The notes beneath the pieces were generated by a model. The model saw nothing but the letters and a program-made list of their open reading frames with translations. It did not search any database and had not been told where the DNA came from. Positions 50,055 to 58,247 of a DNA stretch of 64,000 bases are shown piece by piece. The DNA is taken from the NCBI RefSeq assembly GCF_003261575.2, contig NZ_CP036175.1, positions 1,054,001-1,118,000 of the forward strand, written 5' to 3'. Each line of letters opens with the position of its first letter. The first letter of the stretch is position 1. The DNA is from Klebsiella huaxiensis. Lineage in GTDB: Bacteria > Pseudomonadota > Gammaproteobacteria > Enterobacterales > Enterobacteriaceae. A program made the position numbers and the translations under genes.

Positions 50055-51338
50055 ATGGAAACCGTTCAAAATACCCTCGTTGCTCGCGAGAGCAGCGGCT
50101 GGAGAAAAAGTGATACCGTCTGGATGCTGGGTCTGTACGGTACTGCGATTGGCGCAGGGGTACTTTTCCTGCCGATTAACGCCGGGGTTGGGGGCTTAGT
50201 TCCGTTGATCATCATGGCAATTATCGCATTCCCTATGACGTTTTTTGCCCACCGTGGTTTAACCCGTTTTGTTCTCTCGGGCAAAAATCCGGGTGAAGAT
50301 ATTACCGAAGTGGTTGAAGAGCATTTCGGCACTGGTGCGGGTAAGCTTATTACGCTGCTCTACTTCTTCGCTATTTATCCTATTCTGCTGGTCTATAGCG
50401 TCGCAATTACCAACACGGTTGATAGCTTTATTACTCACCAGCTTGGCCTGGCGTCTCCGCCGCGCGCTATTTTGTCGCTGATTTTGATTATCGGCATGAT
50501 GGGCATTGTCCGCTTTGGCGAAAAAATGATTGTTAAGGCCATGAGCGTGCTGGTATTTCCGTTCGTGTTTGCGCTGATGCTGCTGGCGCTTTATTTGATC
50601 CCGCAATGGAATGGTGCGGTACTGGATACCCTGTCGCTGAGCAGCGCTTCCGCAACGGGTAATGGTCTGTGGATGACCCTGTGGCTGGCTATCCCGGTAA
50701 TGGTTTTCTCCTTCAACCATTCGCCGATCATCTCCTCTTTTGCGGTGGCAAAACGTGAAGAATACGGTCAGGACGCTGAGCGTAAGTGTTCCCGTATCCT
50801 GGGCTTTGCCCACATCATGATGGTGCTGACCGTTATGTTCTTCGTGTTCAGCTGCGTGCTGAGCCTCTCTCCGGAAAACCTGGCGGAAGCAAAAGCACAG
50901 AACATCTCCATCCTCTCTTACCTGGCGAACCATTTTAATGCGCCGGTGATTGCCTGGATGGCACCTGTCATCGCGATGATTGCGATTACCAAATCCTTCC
51001 TCGGGCACTACCTCGGTGCGCGTGAAGGTTTTAACGGTATGGTGATTAAGTCCCTGCGCGGTAAAGGAAAATCTATAGAAATCAACAAACTTAACAAGAT
51101 CACTGCGCTGTTCATGTTGGTGACTACCTGGATTGTAGCGACACTGAACCCGAGTATCCTGGGCATGATTGAAACGCTGGGCGGCCCGGTTATCGCGATG
51201 ATTCTGTTCCTGATGCCGATGTATGCCATCAACAAAGTGCCAGCCATGCGCAAATACAGTGGTCACATCAGCAACGTGTTTGTGGTTGTGATGGGGTTGA
51301 TTGCCATCTCCGCCATCTTCTTCTCACTGTTCAGCTAA
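50055..51338 (+). CDS. sdaC: L-serine:proton symporter SdaC (DlsT)
   Basis: SdaC imports L-serine with protons. The 427 residues have about 11 membrane helices and match E. coli SdaC closely (GLYGTAIGAGVLFLPINAGVGG, SGKNPGEDITEVVEEHFG, FSFNHSPIISSFAVAKREEYG). It pairs with the serine dehydratase gene 63 bp downstream, so uptake and deamination are coupled. In E. coli sdaCB lies elsewhere in the 63-min region, not between thyA and ppdA. Confidence 0.93.
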   Translation: METVQNTLVARESSGWRKSDTVWMLGLYGTAIGAGVLFLPINAGVGGLVPLIIMAIIAFPMTFFAHRGLTRFVLSGKNPGEDITEVVEEHFGTGAGKLITLLYFFAIYPILLVYSVAITNTVDSFITHQLGLASPPRAILSLILIIGMMGIVRFGEKMIVKAMSVLVFPFVFALMLLALYLIPQWNGAVLDTLSLSSASATGNGLWMTLWLAIPVMVFSFNHSPIISSFAVAKREEYGQDAERKCSRILGFAHIMMVLTVMFFVFSCVLSLSPENLAEAKAQNISILSYLANHFNAPVIAWMAPVIAMIAITKSFLGHYLGAREGFNGMVIKSLRGKGKSIEINKLNKITALFMLVTTWIVATLNPSILGMIETLGGPVIAMILFLMPMYAINKVPAMRKYSGHISNVFVVVMGLIAISAIFFSLFS

Positions 51339-51401
51339 GTTTTCTGCGCCGCCTGTCGCAGGCGGCACATCTGTTTTGCTTTGTAACCGCATGGGTGCCA
51401 C

Positions 51402-52769
51402 ATGATTAGCGTTTTCGATATTTTCAAAATCAGCATCGGGCCGTCCAGCTCACATACTGTTGGGCCGATGAAAGCAGGAAAACATTTTGTTGATACCCTG
51501 CAGGAAAAAGGCCTGCTACATAAAGTGACTCGCCTGGTGGTGGATGTGTATGGCTCCCTGTCATTAACGGGTAAAGGCCACCATACCGATATTGCAATTA
51601 TTCTTGGGCTGTCCGGGTACTTACCAGATACCGTTGATATCGACGCCATTCCCGGCATTATTTGCGATGTAAACACTATGCATCGTCTGTTTATCGAAGA
51701 AGGCCAGCGAGAAATTCAGTTCCCGGTGGCAGAATGCATGCGTTTTCACAATGAGTTTCTGCCGCTACATGAAAATGGCATGAGTATTACCGCGTTTTGC
51801 GACGGTAAAATCGTCCATTTTCAGACTTACTATTCCATTGGTGGCGGTTTTATCGTCACGGAGGAAAACTTTGGCAAGAATCAGGACGCGGAGGTCGATA
51901 TTCCGTTCCCGTTCTATTCTGCCCGCAACCTGCTGGCACACTGCCAGGAAAACTGCCTGTCAATTTCTGCGGTGATGATGAAAAACGAGATTGCCCGCCA
52001 CGGCAGGGAGCGCGTAGAGCAAAATATGGCGAAAATCTGGGAGACCATGAGAAACGCTATTAATCGAGGTATGAACACGGAAGGCATTTTGCCTGGACCA
52101 CTGAAAGTGCCACGTCGTGCTTCTGCGCTGCACCGCGTGCTGGCACCGCAGAGCCAGTCGATTACACCACTGAGTGCGATGGATTGGGTCAATATGTTCG
52201 CTATGGCGGTAGGGGAAGAGAACGCAGCAGGCGGGCGAGTCGTTACCGCACCGACCAACGGTGCCTGCGGCATTATCCCGGCGGTACTGGCCTATTACGA
52301 TCGCTTTATCAAGGCGGTGACGCCGGAAATCTATATGCGCTACTATCTGACCGCGGGTGCGATTGGCATTCTGTACAAGATGAATGCGTCAATTTCCGGG
52401 GCAGAGGTTGGTTGCCAGGGGGAAGTGGGGGTGGCCTGCTCGATGGCGTCTGCCGGACTGGCAGAGCTGCTGGGCGGCAGTCCGGATAAGGTATGCATTG
52501 CCGCGGAAATCGGCATGGAACATAACCTCGGTCTGACCTGCGATCCGGTGGCCGGACAGGTTCAGGTACCGTGCATCGAGCGTAACGCGATTGCGGCAGT
52601 GAAGGCCATTAACTCGGCCAGCATGGCGATGTATCGTACCAGCGATCCAAAAGTCTCACTGGATAAAGTCATCGAAACGATGTTTGAGACAGGCAAAGAC
52701 ATGAATGCCAAATATCGTGAAACTGCACGAGGCGGTCTGGCGATTAAAGTCGCGGTGTGCGAATCCTGA
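51402..52769 (+). CDS. sdaB: L-serine dehydratase, SdaB-like
   Basis: This 455-residue iron-sulfur enzyme deaminates L-serine to pyruvate and ammonia. It has the N-terminal SSSHTVGPM motif (15-23), the catalytic APTNGACGI and the [4Fe-4S] cysteines near CSMASAGLAELL and CDPVAGQVQVPC. It is of the SdaA/SdaB/TdcG type; the middle third (residues 55-230) differs noticeably from E. coli SdaB, so it could be a paralogue rather than the true orthologue. A terminator follows. Confidence 0.9.
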   Translation: MISVFDIFKISIGPSSSHTVGPMKAGKHFVDTLQEKGLLHKVTRLVVDVYGSLSLTGKGHHTDIAIILGLSGYLPDTVDIDAIPGIICDVNTMHRLFIEEGQREIQFPVAECMRFHNEFLPLHENGMSITAFCDGKIVHFQTYYSIGGGFIVTEENFGKNQDAEVDIPFPFYSARNLLAHCQENCLSISAVMMKNEIARHGRERVEQNMAKIWETMRNAINRGMNTEGILPGPLKVPRRASALHRVLAPQSQSITPLSAMDWVNMFAMAVGEENAAGGRVVTAPTNGACGIIPAVLAYYDRFIKAVTPEIYMRYYLTAGAIGILYKMNASISGAEVGCQGEVGVACSMASAGLAELLGGSPDKVCIAAEIGMEHNLGLTCDPVAGQVQVPCIERNAIAAVKAINSASMAMYRTSDPKVSLDKVIETMFETGKDMNAKYRETARGGLAIKVAVCES

Positions 52770-52779
52770 GTCCTGGAAT

Positions 52780-52825
52780 ACAGCCTGCAGAATGGAGTTC
52801 ACTTCATCCTGCAGGCTGTTTTTTT
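52780..52825 (+). terminator. Terminator after sdaB
   Basis: ACAGCCTGCAG pairs with CTGCAGGCTGT, with a further weak stem in the loop, followed by seven T residues. Confidence 0.92.
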
Positions 52826-52998
52826 ATGCGCCAACCCAGCTAAACGACGGCTATAAACCGTGATCAGAACCCGTTTTTTGCGAGCCGGTTTCCCGCACCT
52901 TTGCAACCCATTGCAACGCTTTAAATACCCTCCGACGCGCGACGCAAACCCTCACTTTGCCGTTCGTATCAGTCATCAATGATGCGCATAATTGGCCC

Positions 52999-53466
52999 AT
53001 GAACAGAGAACATGGCTATACCCTGATTGAAACCCTGATAACGATGATGCTGGTTGTCATTCTTAGCGCCAGTGGGCTATACGGATGGCAGAGCTGGCGA
53101 CAGCAGCAGCGCCTGTGGCAAACCGCCTGCCAGGTCCGGGACTATCTTGTGCTGCTGCGCGATGACGCCAACTGGCACAACCGCGACCGGATATTAAACG
53201 TTGGGCAAAGCGCGGAGGGTTGGTGCTTGAGCGCCACTGGCTCTACAGTTGACTGCAGCGTAAAGAACGCTTTCACGTTGCATCCGCTGTGGCCGGACGT
53301 TTCGCTCAGTGCGATCACACCAGGTCTTGGGTTTTATGGCCTGCGCAATACCGCCTGGGCCGGGCATATAAGGCTGCAAAGCGTAGCGGGTGGCTGGAAT
53401 ATTATTGTTTCCAACTGGGGGCGAATCCGCCTGTGTCGCGGCGAGGAGACGGCATCATGTCAGTAA
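52999..53466 (+). CDS. ppdA: Pseudopilin-like prepilin PpdA
   Basis: The 155-residue protein starts with a short leader and type IV prepilin motif (MNREHGYTLIETLITMM), cleaved after Gly by a prepilin peptidase, then a hydrophobic helix and a globular part similar to E. coli PpdA (DANWHNRD, GLRNTAWAGHI, WGRIRLCRG). The start at 52999 puts the leader at the N terminus. It leads the ppdA-ppdB-ygdB-ppdC operon of minor-pseudopilin-like proteins in front of recC. The end overlaps ppdB. Confidence 0.93.
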   Translation: MNREHGYTLIETLITMMLVVILSASGLYGWQSWRQQQRLWQTACQVRDYLVLLRDDANWHNRDRILNVGQSAEGWCLSATGSTVDCSVKNAFTLHPLWPDVSLSAITPGLGFYGLRNTAWAGHIRLQSVAGGWNIIVSNWGRIRLCRGEETASCQ

Positions 53467-54020
53467 TTCATCGTGGCTTCTCTCTACCCGAAACGCTAAT
53501 AGCGATGGCGATTAGCTCCGTTTTATTACTTGGAAGCGCCCGCTTTTTGCCCTCTTTGCAACGGGCCGTTCTGAACCAGACCCAGCAGCAGTCTCTGGAA
53601 AATGAACTCTGGCAGCGTCTCTATACCGTGGCGAAGCATCTGCAACGCGCCGGTTATTGCCATGGACGCTGTAGCGGGGAAGCGCTGCACATTACAGGCA
53701 GCGGTGATTGTGTGCTCTTGCGCTGGGATGGCAACAGCGACGGAGTCTGGAATGTTTCTCCGTCATCGGAATCTGATACGACAGGCTTTCGGCTACGCGA
53801 CGGCGCGCTGGAAACCTTACGTGGGGCGAGCGACTGTAGCGGCAAAGGATGGGAGAGAATGACCAACCCGGCGGCGATTAAAGTCACCACGTTTCAGATT
53901 ACCCGGCAGGGAAAGACGGATTTTTCCCCTGAGCTATCGATAACGCTGGTGGCGCAATCCGTTGCTGACTCGCGAATTCACGCGCAGGCGGAATACAGCG
54001 TAACGGGATATAACCTGTGA
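53457..54020 (+). CDS. ppdB: Pseudopilin-like prepilin PpdB
   Basis: The 187-residue product begins with a prepilin leader (MSVIHRGFSLPETLIAMAISS) and resembles minor pseudopilins of the PilW/GspJ type, with cysteines in CHGRCSGE and DC. GAGGAG precedes the ATG, which overlaps ppdA by 10 bp. Its stop overlaps ygdB by 4 bp. Confidence 0.92.
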   Translation: MSVIHRGFSLPETLIAMAISSVLLLGSARFLPSLQRAVLNQTQQQSLENELWQRLYTVAKHLQRAGYCHGRCSGEALHITGSGDCVLLRWDGNSDGVWNVSPSSESDTTGFRLRDGALETLRGASDCSGKGWERMTNPAAIKVTTFQITRQGKTDFSPELSITLVAQSVADSRIHAQAEYSVTGYNL

Positions 54021-54424
54021 ATCGCCAGCGCGGTCTCTCTTCGCTGCTGATGGTGCTCCTGCTGTTAGCGCTTGGTAGTCTGCTGCTTCAGGGGTTAAAC
54101 CAGCAGCAGCGTTCTTTGTTGGCGCAAACGGCCAGCGAAACGCAGGCGCTTCGCGATACTGCTGGTGCGCATTCCGCACTACAGTGGGGAAAGGGGCTCT
54201 CCTGGCCATTACAGGATGCCGTGAACTGCCAGCAGAATGGCGAATTTGGTTGGCGCGCTTGCATGCGCATTTTCAGCGACGCATCGGTATTGCTGATAGG
54301 CGGTAGCGGCACCATGCTGTTGTGGCAATCCGGTGTTGTTGAACAAAACAGCCTACGCTTTTCTCCCCACGGATGGAGCGATTTTTGCCCATTGAAGGAG
54401 GCCAACTTATGCCAGATGCCCTAA
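54017..54424 (+). CDS. ygdB: Pilin-operon protein YgdB (PilX-like)
   Basis: This 135-residue protein has an N-terminal hydrophobic helix (GLSSLLMVLLLLALGSLLL) with a leader-like MNRQRG, as in PilX/GspK-like minor pseudopilins, and keeps the place of ygdB between ppdB and ppdC. It starts at GTG 54017 overlapping the ppdB stop (GTGA) and runs 16 bp into ppdC. Confidence 0.9.
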   Translation: MNRQRGLSSLLMVLLLLALGSLLLQGLNQQQRSLLAQTASETQALRDTAGAHSALQWGKGLSWPLQDAVNCQQNGEFGWRACMRIFSDASVLLIGGSGTMLLWQSGVVEQNSLRFSPHGWSDFCPLKEANLCQMP

Positions 54425-54732
54425 GGCGACAAAAGGGATTTAGCCTGCCGGAAACCCTACTGGCTTTAGTGCTCCTGATCATGACCGTTACCGCGCTGGC
54501 GGGATATCAACGTGGGCTGGCTAATGGTTTTATGCAGCTCAATCAGTATCGCCAGCTGTGGCGTGATGCATGGCGATTCGGGCAGCTTAGCCCTGCCGAG
54601 ATTCCGGCAAACCGACAGGTATCCCGTGTGCAGACATCGGTGCAAAGATGTGTCAGCATCACGGTAACGATCACGATGCCCACCGCAAGGCGGGCGCAGA
54701 TGACCCGGCTGCATTGCCCGGTCAGTCAGTAG
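54409..54732 (+). CDS. ppdC: Pseudopilin-like prepilin PpdC
   Basis: The 107-residue protein has the leader and motif QKGFSLPETLLALVLLIM, as in GspI/PilV-type minor pseudopilins. GAAGGAGG stands 8 bases before the ATG at 54409. It is the last of the four pilin-like genes and is 12 bp before recC, so recC is probably in the same transcript. Confidence 0.9.
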   Translation: MPDALRRQKGFSLPETLLALVLLIMTVTALAGYQRGLANGFMQLNQYRQLWRDAWRFGQLSPAEIPANRQVSRVQTSVQRCVSITVTITMPTARRAQMTRLHCPVSQ

Positions 54733-54744
54733 CCAGGAGCGAAT

Positions 54745-57700
54745 ATGTTAAGGGTGTACCACTCAAACCGTCTGGATGTGCTTGAAGCGTTGATGGAATT
54801 TATCGTCGAGCGCCAGCGGCTGGATGACCCTTTCATTCCTGAAATGGTGCTGGTGCAGAGTACCGGGATGGCGCAATGGCTACAGATGACGCTGGCGAAG
54901 CGATTCGGGATCGCGGCCAATATTGAATTCCCTCTGCCAGCCAGTTTTATCTGGGATATGTTCGTACGGGTGCTGAAAGATATCCCTGGGGAAAGCGCGT
55001 TCAGCAAGCAGAGCATGAGCTGGAAGCTGATGACCTTGCTGCCTCAGCGTCTTGACGATGAAGCCTTCACGCTGCTGCGCCACTATCTGAGCGATGACAG
55101 TGACAAGCGCAAACTGTTTCAACTGGCGACAAGGGTGGCGGATCTCTATGACCAGTATCTGGTTTATCGCCCTGAATGGCTAATGCGCTGGGAGGCTGAC
55201 GGGCGCGTGGACGGCCTTGGCGAGGCACAGGATTGGCAAGCGCCGTTGTGGAAAGCGCTGGTAGAGTACACTGCGGAACTGGGTCAACCGCTGTGGCATC
55301 GCGCCAACTTGTATCAACGCTTTATCAGCGCGCTTGAATCCGCTGAAGAGCCTCCAGCCGGGCTGCCATCGCGGGTATTTATTTGTGGGATTTCGGCGCT
55401 GCCGCCGGTGTACCTGCAGGCGCTACAGGCGCTGGGTAAGCATGTTGATGTTTACGTCCTCTTCACCAACCCTTGCCGCTACTACTGGGGTGACATCAAA
55501 GATCCAGCATTTCTGGCCAGACTGATGTCCCGCCAGCGTCGCCATCATCGTGAAACGACCCGAGAGCTGCCGCTGTTCCGTGATACTGAACAGGCACCCG
55601 GATTATTTAATGATTCCGGGGAGCAGGATGTTGGCAACCCAATGCTGGCCTCCTGGGGCAAGCTGGGGCGTGACTATATCTACTTACTGGCGGGTCTGGA
55701 ACGCTATGAAGAACTGGATGCTTTTGTTGATATCGTACCTGACAACCTGCTGCATAATCTTCAGGCTGACATCCTCGATCTGCGCAATGCCGCGGTGGCC
55801 GGGCGTAGCGCCGAGGAGTTCGCCAACAGCCGCAGCAAGCGCCCCTTAGCGCTGGACGATCGCAGCCTGATGATTCATGTCTGCCACAGCCCGCAGCGCG
55901 AGGTCGAGGTGCTGCACGACAGGCTGCTGGCGATGCTCGAAGAGAATCCCGAATTGACACCGCGCGATATTATCGTCATGGTCGCGGATATCGATAGCTA
56001 CAGTCCCTATATCCAGGCCGTCTTCGGCAGCGCCAGCGGCGAACGCTGGCTACCATGGGCGATTTCCGACCGTCGCGCCCGGGAATCTCACCCTGCGCTA
56101 CAGGCATTTATTACCCTCCTTTCGCTGCCCGATAGCCGCTTTGCCAGCGAAGATGTTCTGGCGCTGCTGGACGTTCCGGTGCTGGCGGCGCGGTTTAATA
56201 TTGACGAAGAGGGGCTACGCTACCTACGCCAGTGGGTTAACGAATCCGGTGTGCGCTGGGGGATGGATGACGACAACGTTCGTGAGCTGGATCTCCCGGC
56301 AACCGGTCAGCACACCTGGCGCTTTGGCCTGACGCGGATGCTGTTGGGCTATGCGATGGACAGCAGCGAGGGGGAGTGGCGCTCGGTTCTGCCATACGAT
56401 GAGTCGAGCGGGCTTATCGCCGAACTGGTGGGTAACCTGGCATCCTTGCTAATGCAGCTTAATCTCTGGCGTCGCGGGCTGGCTCAGGAGCGCCCTCTGG
56501 CGGAGTGGCTGCCGGTATGCCGTGACCTGCTGAACGACTTTTTCCTGCCAGATAGCGAAACAGAGGCGGCTCTGGCGCTCATTGAACAACAATGGCAGGC
56601 GGTGATTGATGGCGGCGTTGAGGCTCAGTACGGCGAAGCGGTGCCGCTGTCGCTGCTTCGCGATGAACTCTCCCAGCGTCTCGATCAGCAGCGCATCAGC
56701 CAGCGCTTCCTTGCCGGCCCGGTGAACATCTGTACCCTGATGCCCATGCGCTCGATTCCTTTTAAAGTGGTCTGCCTGCTGGGAATGAACGACGGCGTTT
56801 ATCCGCGTACTCTGGCACCGCTTGGCTTTGACTTAATGAGCCAGAAACCGCAGCGGGGCGACCGTAGCCGTCGTGATGATGACCGTTATCTGTTCCTCGA
56901 AGCGCTGATGTCGGCCGAGCAGAAGCTGTATATCAGCTATATTGGTCGCTCTATTCAGGATAATAGCGAGCGCTATCCTTCCGTTCTGGTCCAGGAGCTG
57001 GCGGACTATATCGGTCAAAGCCACTGTCTGGCGGGCGATGAGTCGTTGGATTGCGACGCCAGCGAGCGTCGTGTCAAAGAGCACATCACTCATCTGCATA
57101 CGCGCATGCCTTTTGATGCCGCCAACTTTCAAGACAACGAAGATCAAAGCTATGTCCGGGAATGGCTGGCAGCCGCCAGCCAGCAGGGGGAGGCGCACGG
57201 TGAGTTTATCCAGCCGCTACCCGCCCCGGAAATTGACCACCTCCCTTTCGAACAGTTGCTGCGTTTCTGGCAGCATCCGGTTCGCGCCTTCTTCCAGCAG
57301 CGGCTGCGGGTTAATTTCCGCTCGGAGGAGAGCGAAATCCCCGACGATGAACCTTTCACCCTTGAAGGGCTGAGCCGCTATCAGCTGAACCAGCAACTGC
57401 TGAATACGCTGATTGAGCAGCAGGACGCTTCGGTGATGTATCGCCGTTTCCGTGCCGCCGGAGAGTTACCCTATGGCGCTTTCGGTGAACTGGCCTGGGA
57501 GACCCAGCGACAGGAGATGCAAAACCTGGCGGAGCGGGTCATTGCCAGCCGCAAACCGGGGCAGAGTCTGGAAATCGATCTGCAATGTAACGGAGTCAAC
57601 ATTACTGGGTGGTTGCAGCAGGTACAATCCGACGGTTTGCTGCGCTGGCGGCCATCGCTGCTGAGCGTGGCGCAGGGAATGCAACTTTGGCTGGAGCATC

Positions 57701-58119
57701 TTGTCTATTGTGCAAGTGGCGGTATCGGCGAAAGTCGACTGTTTGTGCGCAAAGACGGGGAGTGGCATTTCCCTCCGCTGGCGCAAGAGCAGGCTCAAGG
57801 ATACCTGAATGAACTGGTCGACGGTTATCTGCAAGGGATGTCTAAACCGCTACTGCTGCTGCCAGAAAGCGGAGGTGCATGGCTAAAAGTCTGTTACGAC
57901 GCCGAAAAGGATGTCATGTTAATGGATGAAGAGACGCAGCAGAAAGCGCGCAGTAAATTTCTTCAAGCCTATGAAGGAAACATGGTGGTCAGCGGTGAGG
58001 GTACCGATGTTTGGTATCAGCGCCTGTGGCGCACCCTTGAGCCGGAATACTATGAAGAGATTATCGCGCAAACGCAGCGCTATTTGCTGCCGGTATTTCG
58101 TTTCCATCAGTCCGAATAA
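54745..58119 (+). CDS. recC: RecBCD subunit gamma, RecC
   Basis: RecC is the Chi-scanning subunit of the RecBCD helicase-nuclease that repairs double-strand breaks. The 1124 residues (E. coli 1122) start MLRVYHSNRLDVLEALMEFI and show the inactive helicase-like folds and C-terminal nuclease-like domain without the catalytic residues. AGGAG precedes the ATG. ptrA and recB follow as in E. coli. Confidence 0.98.
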   Translation: MLRVYHSNRLDVLEALMEFIVERQRLDDPFIPEMVLVQSTGMAQWLQMTLAKRFGIAANIEFPLPASFIWDMFVRVLKDIPGESAFSKQSMSWKLMTLLPQRLDDEAFTLLRHYLSDDSDKRKLFQLATRVADLYDQYLVYRPEWLMRWEADGRVDGLGEAQDWQAPLWKALVEYTAELGQPLWHRANLYQRFISALESAEEPPAGLPSRVFICGISALPPVYLQALQALGKHVDVYVLFTNPCRYYWGDIKDPAFLARLMSRQRRHHRETTRELPLFRDTEQAPGLFNDSGEQDVGNPMLASWGKLGRDYIYLLAGLERYEELDAFVDIVPDNLLHNLQADILDLRNAAVAGRSAEEFANSRSKRPLALDDRSLMIHVCHSPQREVEVLHDRLLAMLEENPELTPRDIIVMVADIDSYSPYIQAVFGSASGERWLPWAISDRRARESHPALQAFITLLSLPDSRFASEDVLALLDVPVLAARFNIDEEGLRYLRQWVNESGVRWGMDDDNVRELDLPATGQHTWRFGLTRMLLGYAMDSSEGEWRSVLPYDESSGLIAELVGNLASLLMQLNLWRRGLAQERPLAEWLPVCRDLLNDFFLPDSETEAALALIEQQWQAVIDGGVEAQYGEAVPLSLLRDELSQRLDQQRISQRFLAGPVNICTLMPMRSIPFKVVCLLGMNDGVYPRTLAPLGFDLMSQKPQRGDRSRRDDDRYLFLEALMSAEQKLYISYIGRSIQDNSERYPSVLVQELADYIGQSHCLAGDESLDCDASERRVKEHITHLHTRMPFDAANFQDNEDQSYVREWLAAASQQGEAHGEFIQPLPAPEIDHLPFEQLLRFWQHPVRAFFQQRLRVNFRSEESEIPDDEPFTLEGLSRYQLNQQLLNTLIEQQDASVMYRRFRAAGELPYGAFGELAWETQRQEMQNLAERVIASRKPGQSLEIDLQCNGVNITGWLQQVQSDGLLRWRPSLLSVAQGMQLWLEHLVYCASGGIGESRLFVRKDGEWHFPPLAQEQAQGYLNELVDGYLQGMSKPLLLLPESGGAWLKVCYDAEKDVMLMDEETQQKARSKFLQAYEGNMVVSGEGTDVWYQRLWRTLEPEYYEEIIAQTQRYLLPVFRFHQSE

Positions 58120-58247
58120 AATTTTAATAGTATAAAAATTGCGCAATATATGGCTGTTCATTTATGATGCGCAACGAATCACGGACTGATGTTTTATTAA
58201 GGCTGCATACCGTGCAGCGCCAGGTTTGTTAATGATGAGGTCCGTGA

